A stretch of DNA of 64,000 nucleotides, from contig CAJTCE010000007.1 in the NCBI GenBank assembly GCA_910574745.1, positions 87,246 through 151,245 on the forward strand. Reading direction: 5' to 3'. Under the pieces are notes generated by a model. It was not told where the DNA came from. It saw nothing but the letters and a program-made list of their open reading frames with translations, and did not search any database. Of the stretch, positions 51,459 through 59,910 are shown in pieces; the stretch's first letter is position 1; the number at the start of each line of letters is the position of its first letter. Position numbers and translations under genes: made by a program. Source of the stretch: Lachnospiraceae bacterium. Lineage in GTDB: Bacteria; Bacillota; Clostridia; Lachnospirales; Lachnospiraceae.

Positions 51459-51504
51459 GATGATTAAGGATTAGAAAAAGATTTAATAAGGAACAAAATA
51501 TTGA

Positions 51505-51550
51505 AACGGGGGCTGTTGAATCTGTCATTTTGCAACAGCCCCCGTTATTA
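51505..51550. terminator. Bidirectional terminator between RND permease and monooxygenase gene
   Basis: Perfect 14-base arms AACGGGGGCTGTTG (51505-51518) and CAACAGCCCCCGTT (51533-51546) serve the convergent genes on both strands. Confidence 0.88.
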
Positions 51551-51558
51551 TGATAGAA

Positions 51559-51891
51559 TCATTCTTTTATAAAATGGCCGTCCGACTCCGGTATTCCGTT
51601 TTCATCGGACAGATACCGTTCAACCTTCATGTGCAGGTCATATTTCAGTCTAAGCTCTGTAATTTTTTCCATCATTTCAGAAGCATGGTGTAAATCAATT
51701 GCCTGCTGGTTTTCCCAGCTGTCAATTAGTAAAACGGTTTCCGGGTCTGCCATGGGGAAGAAATAATCGTATCTCAGATTTCCCTTTTCTGCGCGGATTG
51801 CCGCCGCAGTCCCGCTGTTTTCCATTTCCTCGGCAAATTTTCTGGCCCCACCGTTTGTTCCGGTATAGTATATGTTGATAGTGATGCTCAT
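51559..51891 (-). CDS. Antibiotic biosynthesis monooxygenase-like (ABM/YgiN) protein
   Basis: 110 residues with the ferredoxin-like ABM fold: MSITINIYYTG, then GARKFAEEMENSGTAAAIRAEKGNLRYDYFFPM and VLLIDSWENQQAIDLHHASEMMEKI. Members act as quinol or heme-related monooxygenases or only bind ligands; the substrate cannot be read here. GGAGG lies before the ATG. It is a single-gene unit convergent with the RND gene and divergent from the HTH-ART pair. Confidence 0.88.
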   Translation of the reverse strand: MSITINIYYTGTNGGARKFAEEMENSGTAAAIRAEKGNLRYDYFFPMADPETVLLIDSWENQQAIDLHHASEMMEKITELRLKYDLHMKVERYLSDENGIPESDGHFIKE

Positions 51892-52045
51892 GATTTTTTC
51901 CTCCGAAATTAAATAGTCTTTACTTTTATACCTTGATGGAAGTATAGCATATGGCGGATGAATTCACAATAAAGTGCTGTTGTCTTCTCAAAATTCACAT
52001 GTTACAATAAAACCGTGCAAATGTTATAAAATCAAAGGGGTTAAC

Positions 52046-52894
52046 ATGAAAAATTCCGAAATCATAAAAGAAATCCGTTCGTGTTTAAATTTAAGCCAGA
52101 ACGAACTGGCGGAAAAGCTGGGCGTCAGCTTTGCCACGGTAAACCGTTGGGAAAAAGGTCATTGCGAGCCTTCTCAAATTGCAATGAATGAAATTAAACG
52201 CTTATGCAGCAGCAGTGATATTGACTTTTCCCAATTTAAAGGAGCACGTATCATCAGCAGGGATGAAACGGTAACTCTTTATCACGGTTCAAAATCAGGT
52301 ATCAGAGGAACGATTGCGCCTGTCAGCCGGGTGCATTGTGATTTCGGAAAAGGATTTTATATGGGAACAGACCGCACCCAGCCCCTTACCCTGATTTGCA
52401 ATTATCCGAAAGCTAAAATATATACTTTAAGCGTCGACTTATCCGACCTGAAAATTCTTGATGTGGAAGCAGGGTTAGACTGGGCTTTGTTAGTTGCATT
52501 TAATCGCGGGAAAATGGATTTTGTAAAAAATTCTTCTATTTACGATCGGTTTAAAAATCTGGCTGAAGGCTGTGACATGGTTATGGGATATATAGCGAAT
52601 GACAGAATATTTGTTGTTCTTGACAGATTTTTTAACGGAGAGATTACGGATATTGCCTTGATTCACAGTCTTTCCGCTCTCAAACTGGGAAAACAATATG
52701 TTGCTTTAACAAAAAAAGCATGCCAAAAAATAAATATAATTGCAGAACAGGAGATTTCTGAAGAGGATAGGGGTAAGCTAAAAACGGAAAGTGAGACAAA
52801 TCGTTTGAAAGGAATTGCAATGGCAAATGAAATCTGTCGAAAATATCGTCGGGAAGGACGATTTTTTGATGAGATATTAGAGGCAGGTAAATAA
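52046..52894 (+). CDS. XRE helix-turn-helix fused to ADP-ribosyltransferase-fold (DUF3990-like) domain
   Basis: 282 residues from the ATG at 52046, set by AAAGGGG upstream. Residues 5-53 are an XRE helix-turn-helix (SQNELAEKLGVSFATVNRWE). Residues about 77-225 match DUF3990 as I know it: TLYHGSK (H80), DFGKGFYMGT (99-108, Y105), GCDMVMGYIANDR (175-187) and GKQYVALTKKA (Q217). H-Y-Q is a possible ADP-ribosyltransferase triad. The C-terminal 50 residues are charged. The next gene starts one base after the stop, as in toxin-antitoxin pairs. Enzyme activity is inferred. Confidence 0.75.
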   Translation: MKNSEIIKEIRSCLNLSQNELAEKLGVSFATVNRWEKGHCEPSQIAMNEIKRLCSSSDIDFSQFKGARIISRDETVTLYHGSKSGIRGTIAPVSRVHCDFGKGFYMGTDRTQPLTLICNYPKAKIYTLSVDLSDLKILDVEAGLDWALLVAFNRGKMDFVKNSSIYDRFKNLAEGCDMVMGYIANDRIFVVLDRFFNGEITDIALIHSLSALKLGKQYVALTKKACQKINIIAEQEISEEDRGKLKTESETNRLKGIAMANEICRKYRREGRFFDEILEAGK

Positions 52895-52895
52895 C

Positions 52896-53333
52896 ATGGC
52901 AAATCTTAGTTTTGAAAAGCGTCAGCTCTGTGACATACAGGGCCGGCTGTTTGAACTGTCATTTAAGAACGGGTATGACAGCTTTGAATTTATAAAGGCG
53001 TTTATGAACAGCCGGGCGGCGGTTTCCCTGGATGATACCTATGACCGTTTGCAATGGGCCGGAGAGGAATATATTCTTGAGGAGTTGGTTGAAGAAACAG
53101 GCGGACTGAAAAAAGCAGGTATTCTTTATCCGATGGAAGTCATGTATTGGACAGGTTATACTTATCGATTCTGGCACTATTATATGAATGAAAGCAGTCA
53201 GGAAATATATAAGATTGTCGATGGCAGAATAATGAATGAATGTTTTCCCGGATTTCATACGTTGGATGTTGAAATGGCAGTTGATAATTTAAAAGAGATT
53301 TACCTGCAGAATTGCAGTACGGATTCATTTTAG
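52896..53333 (+). CDS. 145-aa partner of the HTH-ART protein (function unknown)
   Basis: 145 residues, start ATG one base after the stop of the HTH-ART gene, with AGGCAGG as ribosome-binding site. No domain that I can name with certainty. Visible features: N-terminal helix-rich part (SFEKRQLCDIQGRLFEL, YDSFEFIKAFMNSRAAV), a middle with LQWAGEEYILEELVEETGG, and an aromatic stretch MYWTGYTYRFWHYYMNESSQEIYKI split over residues 87-111, ending FPGFHTLDVEMAVDNLKEIY. I recall similar short proteins beside DUF3990 genes. It is either antitoxin or cofactor of that protein. Confidence 0.7.
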   Translation: MANLSFEKRQLCDIQGRLFELSFKNGYDSFEFIKAFMNSRAAVSLDDTYDRLQWAGEEYILEELVEETGGLKKAGILYPMEVMYWTGYTYRFWHYYMNESSQEIYKIVDGRIMNECFPGFHTLDVEMAVDNLKEIYLQNCSTDSF

Positions 53334-53389
53334 AGCCAGGTATTCCGGGCGTAAATAACGGGGAAATAAAAAAGAGAGGAAGTGGGATC

Positions 53390-54142
53390 ATGGAAGCCAG
53401 AGAGATTTTGGAACAGGTAAAGGCAGGAAAAATCAGCATAGAGGATGCGGAAAAGTTTTTTAAAAAACAGCCCTTTGAGGAATTAGGCTATGCGAAGCTG
53501 GATTCCCACAGGGAGATCCGTTCCGGCTTTCCGGAGGTTATTTTCTGCAGCGGTAAGCCGGATGAGTATCTGGTGTCCATTTATAAAAAGATGTATGAGG
53601 CAAATGGAGAAGCCTTCGGGACAAGGGCCGGCGTCCATCAGTTTGAACTGGTAAAGGAAGTCATCCCTCAAATATCTTATGATGAAGTTTCCCATATTCT
53701 GAAAATTGAAAAAGAAAATAAGGAAAGAACCGGTAAAATAGCAGTTTGTACCGCAGGAACGGCGGATATTCCCGTGGCGGAGGAGGCTGCCCAGACGGCG
53801 GAATTTTTCGGTTCTGCAGTGGAGCGGATTTATGATGTGGGAGTCAGTGGAATTCACAGACTTTTTCACAGACTGGATACCATACAGGAGGCAAACTGCG
53901 TGGTGGCGGTTGCAGGAATGGAGGGCGCTTTGGCAAGCGTAATCGGAGGCCTTGTAAGCAATCCGGTTATTGCGGTTCCAACCTCCATAGGATACGGAGC
54001 CAGCATGAACGGCTTATCGGCGCTTTTAACCATGATTAATTCCTGCGCCAACGGCATTGCGGTCGTCAATATTGATAACGGCTATGGTGCGGGATATATG
54101 GCGACCCAGATAAACAGACTTGCTGTAAAGGGGCAAAAATAA
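53390..54142 (+). CDS. larB: Nickel pincer cofactor biosynthesis protein LarB
   Basis: 250 residues from the ATG at 53390, with AGAGGAAG upstream (in-frame earlier starts lack it). The C-terminal AIR-carboxylase-like domain shows GKIAVCTAGTADIPVAEEA, with the Cys expected to attack NaAD, then YDVGVSGIHRLF, VVAVAGMEGALASVIGGL and SIGYGASMNGLSALLTMINS. LarB carboxylates and hydrolyses nicotinic acid adenine dinucleotide, the first step to the nickel-pincer nucleotide. The N-terminal domain (about 1-115) is the LarB-typical helical part. larE starts one base after its stop. Confidence 0.95.
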   Translation: MEAREILEQVKAGKISIEDAEKFFKKQPFEELGYAKLDSHREIRSGFPEVIFCSGKPDEYLVSIYKKMYEANGEAFGTRAGVHQFELVKEVIPQISYDEVSHILKIEKENKERTGKIAVCTAGTADIPVAEEAAQTAEFFGSAVERIYDVGVSGIHRLFHRLDTIQEANCVVAVAGMEGALASVIGGLVSNPVIAVPTSIGYGASMNGLSALLTMINSCANGIAVVNIDNGYGAGYMATQINRLAVKGQK

Positions 54143-54970
54143 ATGGAACATTATGAGGAGAAGTGTAAAAAGCTTTTTCATATTTTAGACGAAATGACAA
54201 AAGAAAATACGGCGGTTGCCTTTTCGGGAGGAGTGGACAGCAGTCTTTTATTAAAGCTGTCATGTCTTAAGGCAGAAAAGCATGGGACTTTTGTTTATGC
54301 CATTGCCGCCCATACGGAGCTTCATCCTTCGAAGGATCTGGAAATCGCAGAAAAAGTAGCGGAGGAATCGGGAGCGGAGTTTATTGTGTTAAAGTTGCGG
54401 GAGCTTAAAGAGGCGGATATTGTCAATAACCCCGTTGACCGTTGTTACCGTTGTAAAAAGCTTTTGTTTCAGGAGATAAAAAGAAAAGCCGAGGAGTTGG
54501 GAGCAAAGGTATTGATTGAAGGCACCAATCTGGATGATACAAAAGTATATCGCCCGGGACTGAAAGCCATTGAGGAATTGTGTGTAAAAAGTCCTTTGAA
54601 GGAAGCCGGTTTTACTAAAGAAGAAGTGCGGAAGTTAGCAGAGGCTTACGGTATATCTGTGGCGGACCGTCCTTCCACACCCTGTCTTGCAACCCGTTTT
54701 CCATACGGAGCTGTTTTGAGTGTGGAAAAAATGAAAAAGGTAGAACAGGGAGAAGCCTTTTTAAAAGAGCTGGGGCTGTACAATGTGAGACTGCGGGTAC
54801 ATGAAGAAACAGCACGTATTGAAGTGGATGAAAAGGATATGCCAAAGCTTTTGGAGAACAGGAAAGAGGTTGTGGAATTTTTAAAAGGCCTGGGGTATTG
54901 GTACATAACGCTTGATCTGGAAGGATTCCGCTCGGGAAGCATGGATATAGGAATAGAAAATAAGGCTTAG
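54143..54970 (+). CDS. larE: Sulfur transferase LarE (pincer cofactor biosynthesis)
   Basis: 275 residues. PP-loop ATP pyrophosphatase motif FSGGVDSSLLLK (27-38). RCYRCKK (100-106) is conserved in the family. PSTPCLATRFPYG carries C181, equivalent to the sacrificial Cys176 of Lactiplantibacillus LarE. No additional cysteine triad near C181 is seen, so this looks like the single-Cys sacrificial type rather than the [4Fe-4S] type. It adds sulfur to the biscarboxylated intermediate in two rounds. Its ATG directly abuts the larB stop, so translation is coupled. Confidence 0.95.
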   Translation: MEHYEEKCKKLFHILDEMTKENTAVAFSGGVDSSLLLKLSCLKAEKHGTFVYAIAAHTELHPSKDLEIAEKVAEESGAEFIVLKLRELKEADIVNNPVDRCYRCKKLLFQEIKRKAEELGAKVLIEGTNLDDTKVYRPGLKAIEELCVKSPLKEAGFTKEEVRKLAEAYGISVADRPSTPCLATRFPYGAVLSVEKMKKVEQGEAFLKELGLYNVRLRVHEETARIEVDEKDMPKLLENRKEVVEFLKGLGYWYITLDLEGFRSGSMDIGIENKA

Positions 54971-55005
54971 AAGTTAAAGACAGAATGAAGCAGAGAGGAA
55001 AAGAT

Positions 55006-56316
55006 ATGGCAAATACATTATATTTAGAATGCAATACAGGAATCAGCGGAGACATGAGCGTTGCCGCCCTTTTGGATTTAGGTGCGGACAGAGATGTGCT
55101 TATGAAGGTATTAAACAGCATTCCTGCAAAAGGCTTTGAGGTAAAAATCAGCCGGGTAAAAAAAGCGGGAATCGACTGCTGTGATTTTGCGGTTTTGCTG
55201 GATAAAGACCATGAGAATCACGACCATGATATGGAATATCTTTATGGAAAGACAGAAAATTGCGGGTGTAATCATGAGCACACACATCAAGAAGGACATC
55301 ATGAACATGCACATAGTCACGATGGGGAACATGAGCACACTCATAGTCATACCCACCATCACGAACATAGAGGAATGAAAGAAATCAGGGAGATTTTATC
55401 ATCCTGCGTTATGACGGAAAGGGCGAGAGCGCTTGCCTTAAAGATTTTTGAAGTTCTGGCCCGGGCGGAGGCAAAGGCCCATGGAGTTTCTCTTGAAGAA
55501 GTTCATTTTCATGAGGTAGGAGCTATAGATTCCATTGTGGATATTGTAGCGGCAGCAGTATGTCTGGATAATCTGGATATTACAAAGGTAATTGTCCTAA
55601 GGTTGTGTGAGGGAACAGGTAGTGTAAGATGCCAGCACGGAATATTGCCCGTACCGGTTCCTGCCGTGGCAAATATCATAGAGGCCTATGGTCTGCCGGT
55701 GCAGTTTAGTGACACAAAAGGAGAATTGATAACCCCTACGGGAGCGGCTATTGTGGCGGCAATGGAGCCTTCTTACAGCCTGCCGGAGCGTTTTACCATA
55801 CAGAAAATCGGAATGGGCACCGGAAAAAGGGCTTATGAACGTCCCAGTATTTTAAGGGCTATGTTGATCAAAGAAAAGACAGAAGAAAAAGATACGATTT
55901 ATAAGTTAGAGAGCAATATTGATGACTGCAGCGGCGAAGCTCTGGGATATGTCATGGAGGAATTGTTAAAAGCGGGAGCAAGGGATGTGCATTACATTCC
56001 CGTTTATATGAAAAAGAACAGACCGGCATGGATGTTAAATGTAATCTGCTTAAAGGAAGATATTGAAAAATTAGAATCCGTTATATTCAAAGAAACCACA
56101 ACCATTGGCATCAGGAGAGTGGAAATGGAGCGGACTGTACTGAAAAGAGAAATAAAAAAAGTACAGACGGTTTACGGGGAAGCGCTGGTAAAGGTCTGTA
56201 TGACAGAAGGACAGACCCGGTATTATCCGGAGTATGAAAGTGTTGTGAAAATATGCAGGGAGAAGGGATTGCCCTATCCTGAGGTTTATGAAAAAATAGC
56301 GGAACAATGTCGTTAA
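55006..56316 (+). CDS. larC: Nickel insertase LarC, unsplit, with His-rich loop
   Basis: 436 residues from the ATG at 55006, preceded by GAGAGGA; an in-frame ATG at 54985 is less favoured. N-terminal LYLECNTGISGDMSVAALLDLG is the LarC signature. Residues about 69-121 form a His-rich loop (HEHTHQEGHHEHAHSH and HTHSHTHHHEH), a nickel store or chaperone. Later motifs are HFHEVGAIDSIVDIV, TPTGAAIVA and ESNIDDCSGEALGYVMEEL. In L. plantarum larC is split and joined by ribosomal frameshifting; here the frame is continuous. It inserts nickel into the pincer nucleotide using CTP. Confidence 0.95.
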   Translation: MANTLYLECNTGISGDMSVAALLDLGADRDVLMKVLNSIPAKGFEVKISRVKKAGIDCCDFAVLLDKDHENHDHDMEYLYGKTENCGCNHEHTHQEGHHEHAHSHDGEHEHTHSHTHHHEHRGMKEIREILSSCVMTERARALALKIFEVLARAEAKAHGVSLEEVHFHEVGAIDSIVDIVAAAVCLDNLDITKVIVLRLCEGTGSVRCQHGILPVPVPAVANIIEAYGLPVQFSDTKGELITPTGAAIVAAMEPSYSLPERFTIQKIGMGTGKRAYERPSILRAMLIKEKTEEKDTIYKLESNIDDCSGEALGYVMEELLKAGARDVHYIPVYMKKNRPAWMLNVICLKEDIEKLESVIFKETTTIGIRRVEMERTVLKREIKKVQTVYGEALVKVCMTEGQTRYYPEYESVVKICREKGLPYPEVYEKIAEQCR

Positions 56317-56333
56317 TATTGTTCGGAGCGCCT

Positions 56334-56349
56334 GTGCTCTTTAGAGTAC
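56334..56349. repeat. Dispersed palindromic repeat copy between larC and nikMN
   Basis: GTGCTCTTTAGAGTAC is the core palindrome once more, 18 bases after the larC stop. It is in the spacer before the nickel transporter genes and may be transcribed with them. Confidence 0.5.
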
Positions 56350-56419
56350 CTATGTTTTTAAATGTTGAGAACAATAAATGTTTTCGAATCAATAAATAAA
56401 ATTACAGGAGGAAAAGCAT

Positions 56420-57430
56420 ATGCATATGGCAGATGCCTTATTGGCACCGGCGGTAGCAGGAACCATGTATCTTTGTTCCGGCGCTGCCACGGGTTATTCA
56501 ATTAAAAAAGTGCGGGCATTAAATGAGCCGGAAAAAATTCCCACAATGGGAGTGATGGGTGCTTTTGTATTTGCCGCCCAGATGATTAATTTTACCATAC
56601 CGGGAACAGGTTCTTCGGGACATTTGTGCGGAGGAATGCTTTTATCTGCAATTCTTGGGCCGGAAGCAGGATTTCTGACCATGATAGGGGTTCTTCTGAT
56701 ACAATGTCTTCTTTTTGCGGACGGAGGAATTCTGGCTTTGGGGGCGAATGTCTGGAATATGGCGTTTTACGGCTGCTTTTTAGGCGGCATGGTTATCTGG
56801 AGCCGGATAATGAAAAAGAGTATGTCCAAGAGAAAAATAATGGCGGCTTCTGTTATCGGGTGCATATTGACCTTGCAGCTTGGGGCGCTATCCGTCAGCT
56901 TGGAGACTCTTGCATCAGGAGTCACGGAACTGCCCTTTGGGATATTTGTGGGGGTTATGCAGCCTATCCATCTTGCCATTGGTCTGGTAGAAGGACTGAT
57001 TACGGCATCAGTTTTGATATTTATTTATGAAGCGAGGCCGGAAATGCTTTGGCAGTATGAATCGTCAGGTCAGACAGAAGGAAAGTTTTCACGAAGGAAA
57101 ACTCTTGGAATCCTTGCTGTAACCGCGCTGGTTATCGGAGGCTTATTCTCTCTGGCGGCATCAGCGCTGCCCGACGGATTGGAATGGTCTATGGAAAAAG
57201 TAGCCGGAAGCGCAGAATTAACGGCGGCAGGAGAAGCCTATGAAACAGCTGCCAAAATACAGGAAACAACAGCTCTTTTACCGGATTATGGCTTTAAAAC
57301 CGGGGAGTCGGCTGCAGGGACTTCTTTTTCAGGTATTATAGGTGCGGTTGTGGTAATCGGTCTATGTGTGCTGTGCTGTTATACATTAAAATTGTTTAAA
57401 AGGAAAAAGCAAAAGGAAGAGGCAGCATGA
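56420..57430 (+). CDS. Nickel ECF transporter substrate-binding subunit, NikMN (CbiM/CbiN) fusion
   Basis: 336 residues. The N-terminus MHMADALLAPAVAGTM places His2 for metal capture, as in CbiM/NikM. Motifs GVMGAFVFAAQMINFTIPGTGSSGHL and the His of GVMQPIHLAIGLVEGLI follow. Residues about 225-336 add a NikN-like part: membrane segment, outside loop with AAKIQETTALLPDYGF, and a last membrane segment. The family carries Ni2+ or Co2+; here the lar genes next door favour nickel. AGGAGGAAA precedes the ATG. Overlaps the next gene by four bases. Confidence 0.93.
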   Translation: MHMADALLAPAVAGTMYLCSGAATGYSIKKVRALNEPEKIPTMGVMGAFVFAAQMINFTIPGTGSSGHLCGGMLLSAILGPEAGFLTMIGVLLIQCLLFADGGILALGANVWNMAFYGCFLGGMVIWSRIMKKSMSKRKIMAASVIGCILTLQLGALSVSLETLASGVTELPFGIFVGVMQPIHLAIGLVEGLITASVLIFIYEARPEMLWQYESSGQTEGKFSRRKTLGILAVTALVIGGLFSLAASALPDGLEWSMEKVAGSAELTAAGEAYETAAKIQETTALLPDYGFKTGESAAGTSFSGIIGAVVVIGLCVLCCYTLKLFKRKKQKEEAA

Positions 57431-58248
57431 GTAAACTGCAGCAGGCGATTGACAATTTACATGAGGCAGACCGGGAAGCAGCCAAACGAAGCGGCAAAAG
57501 CCGGATTCATCCGGTTTCCAGACTTTGTGTGTGCATGGCGTACATAGGGATTGTGGTTTCCTTTCACAAATATGATGTAACGGGACTTCTCGGTATGTCT
57601 CTCTTTATTATCATAACAGGGATTTTAGAAGATTTATCTTTTATAAGGGGATTTCAGAGAATCAAGTATATCCTGGTTTTTGTAGTGCTTTTGGGAGCCG
57701 TGAATCCTTTCCTGGACAAAGGGATTGTCATGCAGACCGGAAGCATTGCGGTTACAGGCGGAATGCTCTCTATGATAACTTTGTTAATAAAAGGAATACT
57801 GACAGTATATTGCGCATACCATATGTTTATGTGTACGGGAATAGAACAGCTTTGCAGGGCTCTTCGGTGCCTAAAGGTTCCCAAAGGCGGAGTTACGGTT
57901 GTTTTACTGATTTACCGTTATATCATCGTTCTTTTAAAAGAAATACAGAGGATGTCCTTAGCGTACCGGCTGCGTGCGCCGGGACAGAAGGGAATCCATA
58001 TCAAGGCGTGGGGGTCTTTTGCAGGACTCTTATTGTTAAGGAGCATGGAGCGGGCGCAAAACGTATATGACAGTATGCTGTTAAGGGGTTATGACGGAGA
58101 ATTCCGTTATGAAATCCTGGGGCAGGAAAAAACCGGAAAGGGCCTGAGCATAGCTTATACCGCCGGCTGGATCGGAATATTTATTTTATTGAGATGCTTT
58201 CCGGTTGTTCAAATGGTTGGAGATATGATTATTTCCCCGGGCAGGTAA
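57427..58248 (+). CDS. Nickel ECF transporter T component NikQ/CbiQ
   Basis: 273 residues with about five to six membrane segments. The coupling helices with the conserved Ala-Arg-Gly type motifs are visible: MSLAYRLRAPGQKG and ERAQNVYDSMLLRGYDG (residues about 180-220), through which the T component contacts the ATPase. The ATG overlaps the NikMN stop (ATGA). It links the metal-binding subunit to the ATPase in the membrane. Confidence 0.93.
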   Translation: MSKLQQAIDNLHEADREAAKRSGKSRIHPVSRLCVCMAYIGIVVSFHKYDVTGLLGMSLFIIITGILEDLSFIRGFQRIKYILVFVVLLGAVNPFLDKGIVMQTGSIAVTGGMLSMITLLIKGILTVYCAYHMFMCTGIEQLCRALRCLKVPKGGVTVVLLIYRYIIVLLKEIQRMSLAYRLRAPGQKGIHIKAWGSFAGLLLLRSMERAQNVYDSMLLRGYDGEFRYEILGQEKTGKGLSIAYTAGWIGIFILLRCFPVVQMVGDMIISPGR

Positions 58249-58369
58249 TTAGTCCGGTGCTTAACGGTCGTTTTTCGGATTTATGGATCGTTCATAGAAA
58301 ACAGATTTTCATTTAATGCATGTACTGTTTGTGCAACAGCGTAATCGAAGATTGGAATGGAGATTAAAT

Positions 58370-59116
58370 ATGGTAAATTTAGACCATCTGACCTTTACTT
58401 ATGACGGAAACAGGGAAGTGCTTTCGGATATAAGTTTTCATTTAAAGGCAGGGGAGACCGTAGGGTTAATCGGTGCTAACGGAGCGGGAAAATCTACGCT
58501 TTTAAAAATTCTGACAGGATTGTTAACGGATTATAAGGGACAGGTAAAACTTGACGGTATGGACGTAAACAAAAAAAATCTGGCGGCGGTCAGGGAAAAA
58601 ACGGGATATGTTTTTCAGGATTCCGAAAGCCAGCTGTTTCTTTCCACCGTATATGAGGATGTGGCGTTCGGTCCCCGTAATTACGGTTATTCGGAAGAGG
58701 AAGTACAAAAAAAGGTAATGTCGGCTTTACAACAGGTGCATATAGAGGAGTTAAAGGACAGGCCCATTTACCGTATGTCCGGCGGACAAAAAAAGCTGGC
58801 GGCAATTGCAACCATTCTTTCCATGGAACCGGAGGTTATACTTTTTGATGAGCCTTCCGTGGGGCTTGACCCGAAAAACCGGAGAAACCTGATAAATATC
58901 ATCAACCGGATAGGCGGTTTAAAAATCATTGCCTCCCATGACCTGGATATGATTTTTGATACCTGCGACAAAACAATTCTAATTGAAAAGGGGAAATTGA
59001 TTTTTTATGGAGAAACCGCAAAGATTCTGACTGATCAAAGGCTGTTGGAGGAAAGCGGTCTGGAGCTGCCTTTGTCAATGCAGATAAGAGACGGAAACAG
59101 GAAAATAAATACGTAA
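58370..59116 (+). CDS. Nickel ECF transporter ATPase NikO/CbiO
   Basis: 248 residues from the ATG at 58370 (MVNLDHLTFTYDGNREVL), with ATGGAG eight bases upstream; an in-frame start at 58316 is less likely. Walker A GANGAGKST, Q-loop in FQDSESQLFL typical of ECF ATPases, signature MSGGQKKLAAIATIL, Walker B VILFDEPSVGLDP and switch His in IIASHDLDM. A single ATPase probably forms a homodimer. It lies 121 bases after nikQ and closes the nickel cluster; no terminator is evident. Confidence 0.94.
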   Translation: MVNLDHLTFTYDGNREVLSDISFHLKAGETVGLIGANGAGKSTLLKILTGLLTDYKGQVKLDGMDVNKKNLAAVREKTGYVFQDSESQLFLSTVYEDVAFGPRNYGYSEEEVQKKVMSALQQVHIEELKDRPIYRMSGGQKKLAAIATILSMEPEVILFDEPSVGLDPKNRRNLINIINRIGGLKIIASHDLDMIFDTCDKTILIEKGKLIFYGETAKILTDQRLLEESGLELPLSMQIRDGNRKINT

Positions 59117-59168
59117 CTGTTGTTTGCTTTTTGGCACTTATTAAATTCTTTATTCTTCGTCCGTATTT

Positions 59169-59176
59169 GCTATAAT
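59169..59176 (+). promoter_or_regulatory. Extended -10 promoter candidate for the XRE gene
   Basis: TGCTATAAT (59168-59176), an extended -10 element, lies 22 bases upstream of the XRE start codon. No convincing -35 is seen. Confidence 0.5.
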
Positions 59177-59197
59177 GGCAATGAAGGAGTGATTTTT

Positions 59198-59674
59198 ATG
59201 AATACGGATATTATATCGAAATACTTACAGTTTCTGCGTAAAAGTTATAACTATACCCAGGATGATTTGGCAAAGAAATTAGACATTTCACGGCAGGCAG
59301 TTTCGAAATGGGAAACAGGAATAACGATTCCTGATATAGGGGTTTTACTAAAAATTTCCAAACTATATAACATTACCATAAATGACATTTTAGAACCTAA
59401 GATCCAACCGCAAAGGATAAAGGATTTTGAACAGATATCGGCAATTCCCGAGACGGAGTTAAAAGAAGCATTAAAATATTTTGACAGCGATTCCCTTGTG
59501 ATAGCTTTAATGGGAGCATCGCCTGAAATAAACAGTTTTTGTGAAAAAATTTTTCCTGAAATAGATTTTGAAACCACAAGAAACAGCATTGGAAGGGTTA
59601 GAATTGAAACGGTTGAAGAGATGCAGAACCAAATTATTTCTATGGTAAATTTGCAAGCTATTGATGAAATATAA
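59198..59674 (+). CDS. XRE-family helix-turn-helix regulator
   Basis: 158 residues from the ATG at 59198, set by AAGGAG (59184-59189). Residues about 6-62 are an XRE helix-turn-helix: LRKSYNYTQDDLAKKLDISRQAVSKWETGIT. The rest (about 70-158) is helical with no known enzyme motif. Targets unknown; not clearly linked to the nickel genes upstream. Confidence 0.9.
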   Translation: MNTDIISKYLQFLRKSYNYTQDDLAKKLDISRQAVSKWETGITIPDIGVLLKISKLYNITINDILEPKIQPQRIKDFEQISAIPETELKEALKYFDSDSLVIALMGASPEINSFCEKIFPEIDFETTRNSIGRVRIETVEEMQNQIISMVNLQAIDEI

Positions 59675-59720
59675 TTGTTTGGCAAAATTAATTTTTTACG
59701 TATATAAAGAAATGCAGCGT

Positions 59721-59760
59721 CAGAGTGTATAGAAAATCGGTCTATACGCTCTGCTTTTAT
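59721..59760 (+). terminator. Rho-independent terminator after the XRE gene
   Basis: CAGAGTGTATAG (59721-59732) and CTATACGCTCTG (59742-59753) pair with one wobble and are followed by CTTTTATAT. Confidence 0.78.
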
Positions 59761-59840
59761 ATAAAGAAAATCTATAAGTAAAATTTCTGACTATCCAACA
59801 GATACCGGTTATGTGAATACGAAGATTTTTAAATAAAAAA

Positions 59841-59872
59841 TGTGACAAAAGAATGAGGCCATGCGTCTTATA
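59841..59872 (+). promoter_or_regulatory. Candidate ECF-sigma autoregulated promoter
   Basis: TGTGACAAA (59841-59849) and CGTCTTATA (59864-59872) have the spacing and GTGAC / CGTC words of promoters read by ECF sigma factors. They sit just upstream of the ECF sigma gene. Confidence 0.45.
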
Positions 59873-59910
59873 AGTGAGATCTCAAAAAGAGCAGGAAAAG
59901 AGGTACAAAG

